Shown: positions 38,541 to 50,100 of the stretch, piece after piece | How positions within the stretch are numbered: the first letter of the stretch is position 1 | Layout: each line of letters opens with the position of its first letter | Origin: Dimorphilus gyrociliatus | Taxonomy: Eukaryota; Annelida; Polychaeta; Dinophilidae | Length of the DNA: 64,000 bases | Direction of reading: 5' to 3' | NCBI GenBank assembly: GCA_904063045.1 | Contig: CAJFCJ010000001.1 | Location: forward strand, 3,355,501-3,419,500 | Program-made: the position numbers and the translations under genes | The notes under the pieces: generated by a model | Told to the model about the DNA's origin: nothing | The model's input: the letters and a program-made list of their open reading frames with translations, nothing else | The model's database searches: none

Positions 38541-39971
38541 TTATGATAATATTTTATGATAAATATCTTTAGGTAAAGTAGACTTTAGATTGTCATACTC
38601 TACTCCTTCAATATCGAACATGATCTTTGATTTCGGAATATTACTCTCTTCCGCCCTTTCGACTATCTGGTCTTTAAATTTACAAATGGCAGATGAAAAT
38701 CCTAGACGCTTTGTCTGATATTCATCGGATGATTCAATACCAATTATCCATATCATTTCATTATTACCCAATTCTGAATTGAATGAATCTGGTAGAACTC
38801 GAATTTTGTCTACATGCGTCAATTCTGATAGATATTTCAAGAAGAAATGAATACTACCGCTGATTAGACCGGCGAAGTCTTGTTCAACGCTTTTTGCAGC
38901 CGTTGCTCTTAGTAACAGGAAATATTTGAAAGCAGTAAAAAATGGGTCTGCTTTTACTAGACTTAACCAATCATCTTGGCCTTTCAGAATTCTCTTTGTA
39001 ATTAAATTTCCATTTCTTAATTCGGACATTATAATTTTAAGGCTGGATTTCGAAACATTATAAGCACAGTTCCTCCGAGGAGAAGTTGGGGTTAAAATTG
39101 GCATTATTTGCGATCTGGCTATACGATTTACTGTACTCCAATTGTAAGTTAGGAATCTTCTGGGTACTGGAATACTAGCTTTGATGGTGACTGGTTTAGG
39201 CCATGGCCAATTGTGAAAGGTTTCAAAAAATTTGGCAACTAGTGTTGAAGCGTCAGAACTAGGATATAATTGATTTATGTATACTAGTAAAATAGTCCAC
39301 GAAACGCCACCAAGAAATCCATACTTGGCATAATAAATCTTTTTTCCTTTAGCCCATAGTTTGATAGCACGTAAAGCGATTCCGAATTCTTCTTTTCTAG
39401 CTATACTTGCGTATATATCGTTTGCAACTTGATAACTATGTACGTTTAACATACTTGGTTCATCCAACTTGTAGTAAATATCAGAGCTTTGTAAAGATTC
39501 GGCACGAGACAAATCTCTAATATTGACGTTTGCATAAACTAAATTCAATTTAACGCCTTTATAAGTGAGTAAAAGAACTGGTATAAGCGTCTTTGGAATT
39601 TTTCTCATAGACGTTACGTCTCGTAACTGTTGAAGTTTAAGAGAAAAAGACGAAAAGAAAGTTGTAATAGGGATATTCTCCGGTGCCATACAAATTAAAT
39701 CCATATTTGAATCTTCTTCAATAAACCCAAGAGCATACGATCCAAAAGGATAAACAAACTTTTCAACAGAATGTAATGAAGATTTTGAATAAGATGACGA
39801 CTCTTCCAGTAGCCACTCTTTGACATGACTATTCATTTCTTTCAAAATTTCATCTCTCTTCCTTACATTTTCTATAGAATCAAAATAACCAAGTTTTGAT
39901 AAAGTGTCCTTTAAATTTAAATCCTTAAAATCTTCAGATACGTCATTTTCTCCATTGCTTCTCGAAGCCAT
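38541..39971 (-). CDS. PAP-like pseudoenzyme 1 (poly(A) polymerase core homologue)
   Basis: Single-exon ORF of 476 aa that aligns along the whole catalytic core of canonical eukaryotic poly(A) polymerase. It keeps FGSYALG for FGSYRLG, LRAIKLWAK, YGFLGGVSW, WPWPKPV, MPILTP, and the RNA-binding-domain ending LPKDIYHKIL. The nucleotide-binding lysine and the tyrosine before GFLGG are retained. The metal site is altered: DID becomes NMD (first Asp to Asn, second kept), and the third Asp is Asn (KLNLVYAN). The nuclear-localisation and Ser/Thr-rich C-terminal tail of vertebrate PAPs is absent. Catalytic activity is therefore unlikely, and RNA or nucleotide binding could remain. It is the least diverged of the four tandem genes in its glycine-loop motifs. 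Confidence 0.9.
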   Translation of the reverse strand: MASRSNGENDVSEDFKDLNLKDTLSKLGYFDSIENVRKRDEILKEMNSHVKEWLLEESSSYSKSSLHSVEKFVYPFGSYALGFIEEDSNMDLICMAPENIPITTFFSSFSLKLQQLRDVTSMRKIPKTLIPVLLLTYKGVKLNLVYANVNIRDLSRAESLQSSDIYYKLDEPSMLNVHSYQVANDIYASIARKEEFGIALRAIKLWAKGKKIYYAKYGFLGGVSWTILLVYINQLYPSSDASTLVAKFFETFHNWPWPKPVTIKASIPVPRRFLTYNWSTVNRIARSQIMPILTPTSPRRNCAYNVSKSSLKIIMSELRNGNLITKRILKGQDDWLSLVKADPFFTAFKYFLLLRATAAKSVEQDFAGLISGSIHFFLKYLSELTHVDKIRVLPDSFNSELGNNEMIWIIGIESSDEYQTKRLGFSSAICKFKDQIVERAEESNIPKSKIMFDIEGVEYDNLKSTLPKDIYHKILS

Positions 39972-40276
39972 ACTTCAAAAGACAATGTAATTTCTGAAAT
40001 GTAAAATTTAAGCGTATTTGTACAAAGCCGAAATGAAAGTAAAAACAATGCTTAACTCTTAATGGTTGGAAAAACCACCAAGTTAAATGATCCAATTTCA
40101 TATAAAATACATTCTTTTATTGTTTATTATAAATAAAATAAATAATAGAAATAATCTAATTCTACATGTATATTGAAACAAAAGAATTAACAGACTTTAT
40201 CTAGTTCAAATATATAAATAACTGACTTTTGGGGAAATATCCTCAAAACAGGAAAAACATTACATTTACGACAATA

Positions 40277-41701
40277 TCAATTAAGATATCTTTCGAAAAG
40301 TTGATCATAAGCATCTTGGGGTAGAAATGTAGATAATTCTTCGTGTCTGATCGTTGAAACGTCAATTTCAATGTGATTCCTTTCCATCGGAATCTCTTCT
40401 ATTTTCTCAAAAATGGTTCGATTAAAATCATCAATATATGGTCTTAAATAGTTGGCTACAGCTTCTATTGAATCTGTCGTTTTAATACCAATAATCCATA
40501 TTCTACGTTCATCGTTGATAGTCGAATCAAACGAATATGGTAGGGCTTGAACTCTCCTGATGAAATTTTTCGTTTTCGAATCATCCAATTTATTTGTTAA
40601 TACCTTAATTTTGGATTCTATTACAGAGTAAGTTTGGGTTCTGTAGTTTTCGATGGTGTTACCAGTTATTACGATAAATTGCTCATATTTATCAAAGAAA
40701 CGATTCGGTTCAAAGAGAGCTGTCCAATCCCCATTCCTATCTACAATCTCTTTGCAAATAGTGAATCCTTTCTGAAATTCTTCGACAATTAGAGATTTCG
40801 TAGATCTAGTTATACGAAATGCCGAGTTGTTTCGAGGAAAAGATGGAGTCAGAATTGGCATTAAGGCATTTTTATCTCTCGCCAATCTTGATACTTCAAA
40901 GTCGAAAAGTTTTAAATTCTTCACATAGACGTTTTTGCCGATAAACTGTTTGATTTCAACTGGTTTAGGCCAACTCCATTCACGGTAAATGTTGAAAAAT
41001 TGATAAATCAATTGAGAAGGTGAAGCTGTAGGAAACCTTTGACAAATGTAAACGACTAGAATTGTCCAAGAAGTTCCACCCATAATTCCAAGTCTTCTGC
41101 TATAAAAGCCTTTCTGCTTTGCCCATAATTTAATAGCCCTTAGAGCTATCTGGAAAGTTTGTCTATTCGGAATAATCTTTAAAATATCTTGAATAATATG
41201 ATAACCATTCAAACTTATAGCATTTTGGAAATTCATTCCTTCATAAGCATTAGGATGACTAATATTTTTTCTCCCAGTTAAATATTCAATAGGAACGTTG
41301 GAAAATGATATAAACAATTCCGTATCATCTAAAATAAGTCGGATTTGGGGAGTTCGGCAAACTCCTACTGCGATTACTTGCTTCACATTTGGATATTGCT
41401 GAAGTTTTGTGGAAAATAATGTTAAAAAGTCCTCCAAAGAAATAAACTGGGGAGCAATGAAGATTGTATCTAACTTTGAATCTTTTTCCATTACTTCCAA
41501 AACATAGGATCCTAATGGATAGATATACTGCTTTATAGCTTTAATTGCAGTTTTTCTGTCCTCATTATCTTCCACCATTTCCATTATCCATTCCTTAGCT
41601 AAACTTTTAACATTGTTTATTAAAGTAGATCTTTTTGACCTCTCATTCTCCGATTCATAGTGTCCCACTTCAATTAGGTATGTCTCCAAACTAGTTGACA
41701 T
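40277..41701 (-). CDS. PAP-like pseudoenzyme 2
   Basis: Intronless ORF of 474 aa in the tandem PAP-like array. It aligns with poly(A) polymerase from the N-terminal helices (AKEWIMEM) through LGSYVLEV, LRAIKLWAKQ, LGIMGGTSW, WSWPKPVEI, MPILTPSFPRNNSAF and the closing LPQDAYDQL. The first metal-binding position is Lys (SKLD), the second Asp is kept, and the third is Phe (TELFISF), so the triad is lost. Its central and C-terminal-proximal part (about 40600-41214) is almost identical to gene 4, while the stretch that carries the third metal position differs strongly. A possible AATAAA lies near 40116-40121 on the minus strand, about 160 bases past the stop. Confidence 0.9.
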   Translation of the reverse strand: MSTSLETYLIEVGHYESENERSKRSTLINNVKSLAKEWIMEMVEDNEDRKTAIKAIKQYIYPLGSYVLEVMEKDSKLDTIFIAPQFISLEDFLTLFSTKLQQYPNVKQVIAVGVCRTPQIRLILDDTELFISFSNVPIEYLTGRKNISHPNAYEGMNFQNAISLNGYHIIQDILKIIPNRQTFQIALRAIKLWAKQKGFYSRRLGIMGGTSWTILVVYICQRFPTASPSQLIYQFFNIYREWSWPKPVEIKQFIGKNVYVKNLKLFDFEVSRLARDKNALMPILTPSFPRNNSAFRITRSTKSLIVEEFQKGFTICKEIVDRNGDWTALFEPNRFFDKYEQFIVITGNTIENYRTQTYSVIESKIKVLTNKLDDSKTKNFIRRVQALPYSFDSTINDERRIWIIGIKTTDSIEAVANYLRPYIDDFNRTIFEKIEEIPMERNHIEIDVSTIRHEELSTFLPQDAYDQLFERYLN

Positions 41702-42599
41702 GATAAAGCGCTAAATCTTTATATCACCAGAAAACTATTTGATATTTGAATGACAAAGAACTCTAGCCTTATATACTAATTTATTGCGTCATAAAAACAT
41801 TCAATTTTTATGAACATTTCTAAATATAGGTATAGAAATAAGTGTATTTTACAAGTTTCAGTTTCCTATTGTTGTTATCTCATCAGGTGATTTAGGGAAA
41901 CACAGTTTTCTATAGAATCTATAGATTTCAATTGGAATGTTTTATTGGTAAGATTAATAACAATGATTAAAATAAATAGGAATTTGCTTTTTACGGAGAT
42001 AATCAATCTAATAGATTATTGGTTATTAAATTATATTGTCGTGATTTTAACTTTTATTTCTCGTTGTTTAACTTGATCTCTGATCCTTATCTTTCGAAAC
42101 CTAATAATTCATCTAATCATTATGTCACAAAGTTTATCTAGTTTCAATTAATATTTAGATGGACAGTCGGAAATTTTTGCTTTTTCACGCGTATGAAATA
42201 GAAATTGACAAAGAAATATGGCTTTTAAAACCTGATATTAATATTCTTACAACTTGAATAGTAATTGTTACATAATTTCGTAAAAGCCCTGTTTTAAACT
42301 GTTTATTTTTAGAATAGATGCTCTACGGTATGACATCAGACAAAACTAATATATGATCATTATCAACTTTTCAATATACATACAACGAAACAGTAGTGAT
42401 ACAAGAATCAATAGAGAAAACGCCAGATTTTGACGCCAGACGTTTATCCAAAAGACTACTCTGTCTGTAAAAAGCAGGGACAGTGCCACAAAAACCGGAA
42501 GATTAATTAATATGTTTATTAATGATAACTCTACCGATATAATCATACTTCTTGTTTTATTTTAACTCTATTATCTAATATAATCTTATCAAATTTGAA
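41702..42599. other. Intergenic between PAP-like genes 2 and 3, no gene seen
   Basis: AT-rich. One 66-codon minus ORF (42346-42546) is hydrophobic but has no recognisable motif or neighbour relationship, and I do not call it. Confidence 0.5.
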
Positions 42600-44060
42600 T
42601 CAAAATATTTCAGAAATGATATCTTCAGGTAAAACGCTTTCTAATTCATTTGTATCTTGATTCTCAATACTAAAGATGATGTCTTTGGATAGTCGAGCTT
42701 CGGCGATCTTACTCTGAACATCTTTTGAAAATGCATCGAGTAAACGATCAAATTCGTCGCTATCGTGACTGTACGAATTTCGTTTATATCCAATAAACCA
42801 ATACCTTTCCTCAGTCGAATATGAATCATAATATTTTGGACACAAATGCGTTTCCTGCACTCGATATAAATTATCTATTTTCTTAACAAGTACTAAAATC
42901 CTCGATTCGAGTAAATCAATCCATTTCGTTAGGTTCATTTTCATATTTGTTGAAGTTTTAACAACCATAAATGTCGAGTAGTTGTCAAAAAAATTGAATG
43001 ATTCAAATAGATTATCCCATGATAATTTCCCTGCTACAATATCTTCCATAATTTCCGATGCTCTCTCCATTTCCTTTAAAATGATACTTCTTGTCGATTT
43101 CGTTACTGCACTAGTTAAATTTTGCTGAGGAAAGGCTGGAGTAATGATTGGCATGAAATCTACAACATTCCTTTTAGGTAGTGGATCCCATTCGGTTAAT
43201 TTTGATTTTTTCATCGCAATACCTACATCAATATTCTTAATTTTTACCGGTAAAGGCCATTTCCAGGTTGCAAATTCTTTAAAGAATTTACTCAATAGTA
43301 TTCCAACAACGGCATTCTCATTCGATTGACATATTTTAAGTAATAGAATTGTTAATGACATTTCTCCCAAATATCCATATTTACTATTGTCAAGACCTCG
43401 GTTTTTAGCCCATAGTTTAAGGGCGGAAAGAGCTAAATTGAAATTTTCCAGTTGTGTTATACACTGCAAAATAGCCTTAGCAATATGATAGCCATGAAAA
43501 CTCAAACTGCTTTCTTTATCCATTGTATTATATATGGATACATTATCAATACTTTTATTTCCAAGTAAAAAGCTCACCTCCACATTAGAAAGGAATAGAT
43601 TAACATGGACATCAGAATAGTAGAAAGATATTACGGGAACACTACTTTTTGTAATTAACGCTAATTCTCTCACCTTTTGTAAAGAGTCAAGTTTACTTGC
43701 AAAGGCTTTGAAAAATTGGTCACGGCGAATTTCTCTCGGCGCAAGACATAACAAGTCTAGAGTTGAAGTTTTTTCAACAACGCCCAAAGTAAATGATCCC
43801 ATTGGTTTAATGAAATTTTGAACGCTTCGAATAATTGTAAGAATATCTGGCTTTTCCGTAAGACTACTATGATACCAAGTTCTAAGAAATGAATTAATTG
43901 CTCTAATAACCCAATTTCTCTTAAACTTTTCGCAATCCGAATTGCCGTAGCCATTTTCGCGAAGTGTATTTTCTAAGTCACTCATACAATTGAATTCCTC
44001 TTCACTAGGAAACTCTCTACCAATTATTTTTCTTTGCGTATTAGATCTCGTATCAGTCAT
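42600..44060 (-). CDS. PAP-like pseudoenzyme 3, most degenerate active site
   Basis: Intronless ORF of 486 aa. Family landmarks: MGSFTLGV (for FGSYRLGV), LSALKLWAKN, YGYLGEMSL, WKWPLPVKI, MPIITPAFPQQN, and the closing LPEDIISEIF. The metal triad reads Thr, Asp, Asn (TSTLDLL and VHVNLFL). In addition the paired glycine of GFLGGVSW is GE and the SW is SL, in the segment that contacts the incoming nucleotide in PAP. This makes adenylyl transfer even less likely than for the others. The open frame over 1.4 kb suggests it is nevertheless maintained. It is the member least like genes 2 and 4. Confidence 0.88.
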   Translation of the reverse strand: MTDTRSNTQRKIIGREFPSEEEFNCMSDLENTLRENGYGNSDCEKFKRNWVIRAINSFLRTWYHSSLTEKPDILTIIRSVQNFIKPMGSFTLGVVEKTSTLDLLCLAPREIRRDQFFKAFASKLDSLQKVRELALITKSSVPVISFYYSDVHVNLFLSNVEVSFLLGNKSIDNVSIYNTMDKESSLSFHGYHIAKAILQCITQLENFNLALSALKLWAKNRGLDNSKYGYLGEMSLTILLLKICQSNENAVVGILLSKFFKEFATWKWPLPVKIKNIDVGIAMKKSKLTEWDPLPKRNVVDFMPIITPAFPQQNLTSAVTKSTRSIILKEMERASEIMEDIVAGKLSWDNLFESFNFFDNYSTFMVVKTSTNMKMNLTKWIDLLESRILVLVKKIDNLYRVQETHLCPKYYDSYSTEERYWFIGYKRNSYSHDSDEFDRLLDAFSKDVQSKIAEARLSKDIIFSIENQDTNELESVLPEDIISEIF

Positions 44061-44663
44061 TTTCTCTCGTTTGTCAAGTGAACTCGCCTTCCCTTCGTAT
44101 ACGTAAGAATATTGTTTATTTCTTTTTGAGATTAAATATATAAGTTAACCATAAAAAATATCTAATTATCTTTCAGATTAGATACAAGACGTCTCTTTAT
44201 ATGCTGTCATTTATTAAGAAATTATCAGTTTTGATGAATTTTATCATTTCTTTTCAAATTATTATTTTCTTCCTCAATTCATCATTCCAATGAATAGAAC
44301 AAAGAGAAAATTATCAATATTCTTCCATCTTTTGATGATATATTTTCTAGTTTTTCTCCTATTGATAGACAATATCAATAAATATAATAAGTAGGTCTAT
44401 ATATGGTTTATTTTGCTTGAGCTTTCTTGCTATACATAGATCATAATTATCTGAATAGATAACAAATTATTTCCTCTTATCTATTCATATTAATTAATAA
44501 GACCATATATAATTTCTGATCATAACTATTAGCCTATACTATATACAGTATATAAAATCACCTCTTCAAACGAGGTTTAGTCATTATGGAATGATATTAG
44601 TATATATGTGTATTGGTAATTATAATATTATTCTCGTATTCATTTCAAAATTTCAAGTTTTCT
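44061..44663. other. Intergenic between PAP-like genes 3 and 4, no gene seen
   Basis: AT-rich, with no coding signal recognised. It includes the promoter side of gene 3 and the 3' end of gene 4. Confidence 0.5.
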
Positions 44664-46115
44664 TCACTCTACTGCAATGATTTTATCATAAACATCTTTA
44701 GGTAAAGATCTTAATTCTTTACGCTCCGAACAGGAAACTTTCAGATCAACATCGGCCCTCTCTACGCCCACTTCATCTAGTTTAGCCAACGTAGTATTTT
44801 CAAACATATCAACGTGTGGTAGTAAGTCAGTAGGGAAATTGTCCTCTAGTTCTTCCATTTTTATACCAATAAACCATATTCTACATTCATCGTCGATAGT
44901 CGAATCAAACGGATTTGGTAAGACTTGAAGAGTCTTAAGGAAATCCTCTTTTTCCAAATCTCTTGTTAATACTCTAATTTTGGATTCTATTACAGAGTAA
45001 GTTTTGCTTCTGTAGTTTTCGATGGTGTTACCAGTTATTACGATAAATTGCTCATATTTATCAAAGAAACGATACGGTTCAAAGAGAGCTGTCCAATCCC
45101 CATTCCTATCTACAATCTCTTTGCAAATAGTGAATCCTTTCTGAAATTCTTCGACAATTAGAGATTTCGTAGATCTAGTTATACGAAATGCCGAGTTGTT
45201 TCGAGGAAAAGATGGAGTCAGAATTGGCATTAAGGCATTTTTATCTCTCACCAATCTTGATACTCCAAAGTCGAAAATTTTTAAATTCTTCACATAGACG
45301 TTTTTGCCGATAAACTGTTTGATTTCAACTGGTTTAGGCCAACTCCATTCACGGTAAATGTTGAAAAATTGATAAATCAATTGAGAAGGTGAAGCTCTAG
45401 GAAACCTTTGACAAATGTAAACAACTAGAATTGTCCAAGAAGTTCCACCCATAATTCCAAGTCTTCTGCTATAAAAGCCTTTCTGCTTTGCCCATAATTT
45501 AATAGCCCTTAGAGCTATCTGGAAAGTTTGTCTATTCGGAATAATCTTTAAGATATCTTGAATAGTATGATAACCATTCAAACTAAAAGCAGTACGTGAA
45601 TCCATATTCCCATAAATATTTGGTTGATAAATATCGTTTTCACCGTTTAAATAAGAAACGTCCGGATTAGTAAAAGTTAAACCGACTTCAACATCAATGT
45701 ATAGAGCTTTGATAGTTATATTTCGAGCTATTTCTATTGGATGTATTTCTTTTACGTTTGGACATTGTTCAAGTTTTTTTGCAAAACTGTTCAGAAAATC
45801 ATCTATGCTTATGAAACTTGGAGCTATGAAGACTAGGTCTAAATTTGAGTCTTTTTCCATTACTTCCAAAACATAGGATCCTAATGGATAGATATATTGC
45901 GTTATACCATTAATTTTACTTTTTCTTTCCTCATTATCTTCCACCATTTCCATTATCCATTCCTTAGCTAAACATTTAATTTCATCAATTATGGTAGATC
46001 TTATCAATCTACTTTCGTCTATCGATTGATAACATTCTTTATTTGATAGAAAATCTTCTAAATTCTCCGATGTTTGCCTATCTCTTTCGTGTTCATACTT
46101 AATTTCACGAGACAT
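44664..46115 (-). CDS. PAP-like pseudoenzyme 4
   Basis: Intronless ORF of 483 aa from the ATG at 46115; the codon just before it is GTG. It aligns with poly(A) polymerase throughout: LGSYVLEV, LRAIKLWAKQ, LGIMGGTSW, WSWPKPVEI, MPILTPSFPRNNSAF, and the closing LPKDVYDKI. The triad reads Asn, Asp, Gly (SNLD and VEVGLTF), so only the middle metal ligand remains. Region 44969-45583 is almost identical to 40600-41214 of gene 2, and a shorter block near 45850-45975 also matches, but the segment between them (around the third metal position) does not. Gene conversion with gene 2 is the simplest reading. Confidence 0.9.
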   Translation of the reverse strand: MSREIKYEHERDRQTSENLEDFLSNKECYQSIDESRLIRSTIIDEIKCLAKEWIMEMVEDNEERKSKINGITQYIYPLGSYVLEVMEKDSNLDLVFIAPSFISIDDFLNSFAKKLEQCPNVKEIHPIEIARNITIKALYIDVEVGLTFTNPDVSYLNGENDIYQPNIYGNMDSRTAFSLNGYHTIQDILKIIPNRQTFQIALRAIKLWAKQKGFYSRRLGIMGGTSWTILVVYICQRFPRASPSQLIYQFFNIYREWSWPKPVEIKQFIGKNVYVKNLKIFDFGVSRLVRDKNALMPILTPSFPRNNSAFRITRSTKSLIVEEFQKGFTICKEIVDRNGDWTALFEPYRFFDKYEQFIVITGNTIENYRSKTYSVIESKIRVLTRDLEKEDFLKTLQVLPNPFDSTIDDECRIWFIGIKMEELEDNFPTDLLPHVDMFENTTLAKLDEVGVERADVDLKVSCSERKELRSLPKDVYDKIIAVE

Positions 46116-47125
46116 CACGAATGGGAAAATTTCGATTGTATTGCAGAAGAATGAAAACCGGTTACCAACTAATTGTTTTGTTTATTAAAAGGAAGTTTTA
46201 GTTTTTTCCTACTATAATAAATGAGACGTTTAAGCTAAGGCTCTAAACAATATTTGAACAAACCTGAAAATGTAAATGTTCCGCTTTTATCGGGAGTCTA
46301 GAGAGTGTTATGCAAAATTAAACCCCAACTGATGTACTTGTATACTATGAGATTTACGACTCATTTTTAGTAAGACCCGCCTGTAGGTTGTAACCGGTTT
46401 GAATTTACGTTGCCAAGCTTCAGGGTGGGCGAAATTTTTATATGAATGCTCTAAAATGACATACACTCTTTCTATTATGGAATTTTTCTGATATTTCTAC
46501 TTTCAGATTCGATTTTTGGCTGTATCGCTACAACTGAAATATTTACTGCAGCCTTTTTATCGGCGATCTAAAACAGGTGTTGTGTTTAAAGCCTATCTAG
46601 TGTTGCAATATAATAGCCTATTACACAGTTCAATTATGCATAAAAAATGCTTGAATATTTAGCGATTTTGCAAAGTTGAACTTTTAATCTTGTAATGTTA
46701 ATCCCTTAATATTATGACTAAGAATATCCTCATTTCCATTATACTTTTCAACGTGATAAAACTATTGATAAAGTGGCCTATCCCGTCAATACTTGCGTTA
46801 TAACAAAGTAAGAAGAGAAAAACAAAGAAGAGAAGAAAGAGTACACTTTAAGGTTCTCTCTCTCTCTCTCTCTCTCTCTCTTTATATATACTGTATATTT
46901 GATATATAGAGGATTTGATTCAAGTTGGACAGTCAGGAAATAGTAGAGAGCTGTTGAAAAGAATTTCTTCTGCAATATAATTTGTATTGATTTTTCAGGT
47001 CACCTTTTATTTTATTGAAATGAATAGAATATACTCCTTACTATCCTTTCGCGGATCAATGGTTTTTCACTAAGTAATAACCATTCTTGTACCTTATAAC
47101 TGCGGTCTACTTACAAAACGAGAGA
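46116..47125. other. Intergenic between PAP-like gene 4 and the NLR gene, divergent promoters
   Basis: No coding signal. Genes on the two sides are transcribed away from each other, so both promoters should lie here. It contains a (TC)n tract at 46855-46881. Confidence 0.55.
46855..46881. repeat. (TC)n microsatellite
   Basis: About 13 TC units followed by a TATATATA run. Confidence 0.95.
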
Positions 47126-50100
47126 ATGGCGTTCGAAGTTAGGGATTCTGGTGATTTTTTATTAGACCTATTAAATCAGAAACTCATCGAAGATCAGTTA
47201 TTACTTCTCGGAGAACTTGGTATTCGTTATTCAAATGAAAACATTCAATATTTCTATCGCATTAGATATTTGGATAATCTCTTTCAAAAATGCTCTGATC
47301 TTGACCTTAATCAATACTTTTATGATTATTTCTCTTCTTTTCAATCAAAATGTAATGGCGAACGTGTAGAAGAGGTCTTTGAAGGAACCGAAAATGATAT
47401 TAAATTTTCGTATTTAGCAATATTCCTAAGTGATGAGGAAATAGAAAATTTATACTATAAACATTTATACAATTATGGAGAAGACGCTCCATTTCAACCG
47501 ATTGACGATGAAAGCGTTCATTGGTCACCCGTAAAAACAATGAAGATTTTAGAGAGATGGATGTTCGGTGAAGATATCCGTAATAAATTCGATTACAATG
47601 GTCTCATCAAGCTTTTTATTAAAAAGTTCAATTCTATTGAACAAAGGTTAATATTGGTTTCTTTTCTTCTCTTCTTCAATAACCAAAAAAACAACAATCA
47701 ATCAAAACTAAACTAGTTGTTTTTTCTCTTTTATCCTCAATAGGAAACTTGCTTGTTTGGATGCAAAACTAAATGAAAGATGCGGTTAGTATCTATTCAT
47801 TTATCGTTGTTTTATCTCTATTAATTCAATGATATCTTCTTCTTCTTCTTCTTCTTGTAAAGAATTGAACAAATTTATTACGGATTTAAAAAACAAGTAC
47901 ACTTCCGCCTACTACGATCTGCCAATTTTAACGAATAAACATCCAAAGACAAAGAAAAAGGCCTATCAGATTCAAACTGAAATTTTGTGGAAAATTCAAA
48001 AAAATGATTTCAACAAAAATAATGAACTTGAAATTTGGTCAAATTTTCAAAGTTTAATTAATAATTATGAACATTTCATTACGAAGAAAACTGGTAGAGT
48101 CTTAATGGAAGGACAAATTGGTTCTGGTAAAAGTTTATACGTTCATTATATGATGAATATGTGGGCGAAAGGAACTGTGTTGAAAGATATCGATTTGTGC
48201 TTATACTTTGATTTCAGTCGGATTGATTCAAACCAAACATTAGAGAGATTATTTATTCAGCAAACATTCCCAGAATTTTCAAGGGAGCAACAAGATTTCT
48301 ACTCTACTCTTCTTCAACGTTTTATACGCAAATCACCTTCAAAAGTCCTATTACTTTTCGATCAGCTTGACCATTATTATTTCAATAATCACCAATTAAA
48401 CGAAATACTAGAAGAAAAATCCCGAACTCCCATCATAACATGGTGTAGAAATGTTAAGGCAAAGGATATAAAAGATACTTATCATTGTGTTATTGAATTA
48501 TTAGGTTTCAATCTGTTACAATTTACGATCTATTTACAGAAATGTTTCAATGAACTTGAAATTATTGATATTGAATCATCTTACGAACATTTTAAAAATT
48601 CCTTTGGCTTGGCAAAATTATCGAAAGAATATCTAAGGAGTTTGACAGATGAAGTTGAACAATTTCAATTATTTAGATGTTCATGTTTGTCAACTCTACA
48701 AAATCTCTCCATTATAGTATTTAAACAAATACCTCAAAGTCTTGAACATCAATTTGGCCGTTACGATTTAATGGAAGAAAGAAATTCTCCTCTATTTATG
48801 GCATTAACCTCCTTGTATTGTTTGCGTGAGGAAGAGGATGATAATTGTCGATTTAAGACCGATTTTGGATTATATCAATATTATATTCAAAGTTCATCTA
48901 CAAGATTTAAGGAAATACTCGAAAACAAAGTTGGAAGGTTGTTAATCAATGATTTGAACGGAATAGACTTAAATTTCAATGATAATCTATCAATTGAAGT
49001 CATTAAAGAATTCTGTTCTTATACAAATAATCTTGTTTACTATTCTCAAGTTTTCAACACGAGAACTAATACAGAAAGAATTGTTATTGAATTCCTTCAT
49101 CCAACAGTTAAAGAGTATTTATTGGCTTTATACATTACTCAAATATTTCAAAAAGACAACCAATCTTTTAATATACTAATTGCAGATGGATATAAATTTC
49201 ATAATTTATCAAAAATGTGGAAGATTTTCCAATATATCGGTGGAATTGATGAAGAATGTTTAAAAGTTATATTATATAATATTGAAAAAGAGTTTTTCGA
49301 AGGAGTAAACAACGTTCACGAAGAGACTTTTAATCGTTTTAATACACTTGTAAAAGGTTCTCTATGTCGTATCAACGATGAAATATGGAAAAGATTCTTC
49401 TATTCAATCCTAAATTATACTGCAAAAATCAATTTAAAATCTATTTTAAGCTCTTTTAATTCAACGTTTAACGATATTATCTTGAGAATTCCTACCGATG
49501 TTCAATTGTATTTCAACGATCAGGAAGATGAGTTGATTTTTGATGGAATAGGAAATTTACTTATTCAAACTGGTGGCTTGAATAATCATCAATTAGAACT
49601 TTTAATGAAATGTAAACATTTGAAATGTATTAAAATTATTGATGTTCAAGTTGATAATGTTGCTTTATACGAATTGAAAGAGAATTCATTGAAAACACTC
49701 GAGAAATTGGTCATTGGACAAACTATCATAGATTGGAAAATATTATCATCCGTTGGTACGTTCCTTTCTTTTATCTTATCTTAATTAAATCTCTAAAGTA
49801 ATATTTATTACGCAGACGGAGATTTACTCTTATCGGATCTTCATTTATGCAAACTATTACTTACCGATAATACAATGAATTTTATATCTAAAGCCATTCA
49901 TTTACAACATTTAACAATTCATCCATCGTCAGATTATACTCAAAACGCTTTGACTATAGAACTACTTTATACACTTGCTACTGTGAACACATCATTGAAA
50001 TCTCTTTCTTTATTTGGACTAGATGTTGAATCTCAGCATCATCTCTATGACAACTTTTTCTTTTCAATGCAATCGTTCAAAGAGCTAGTTGATTGTCATT

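Noticed and set aside
47829-47862. ATG at 47829 as start of the NACHT protein
   Set aside because: The poly-serine lead is the pyrimidine tract of an intron; the upstream exons join in frame at the acceptor before 47863.
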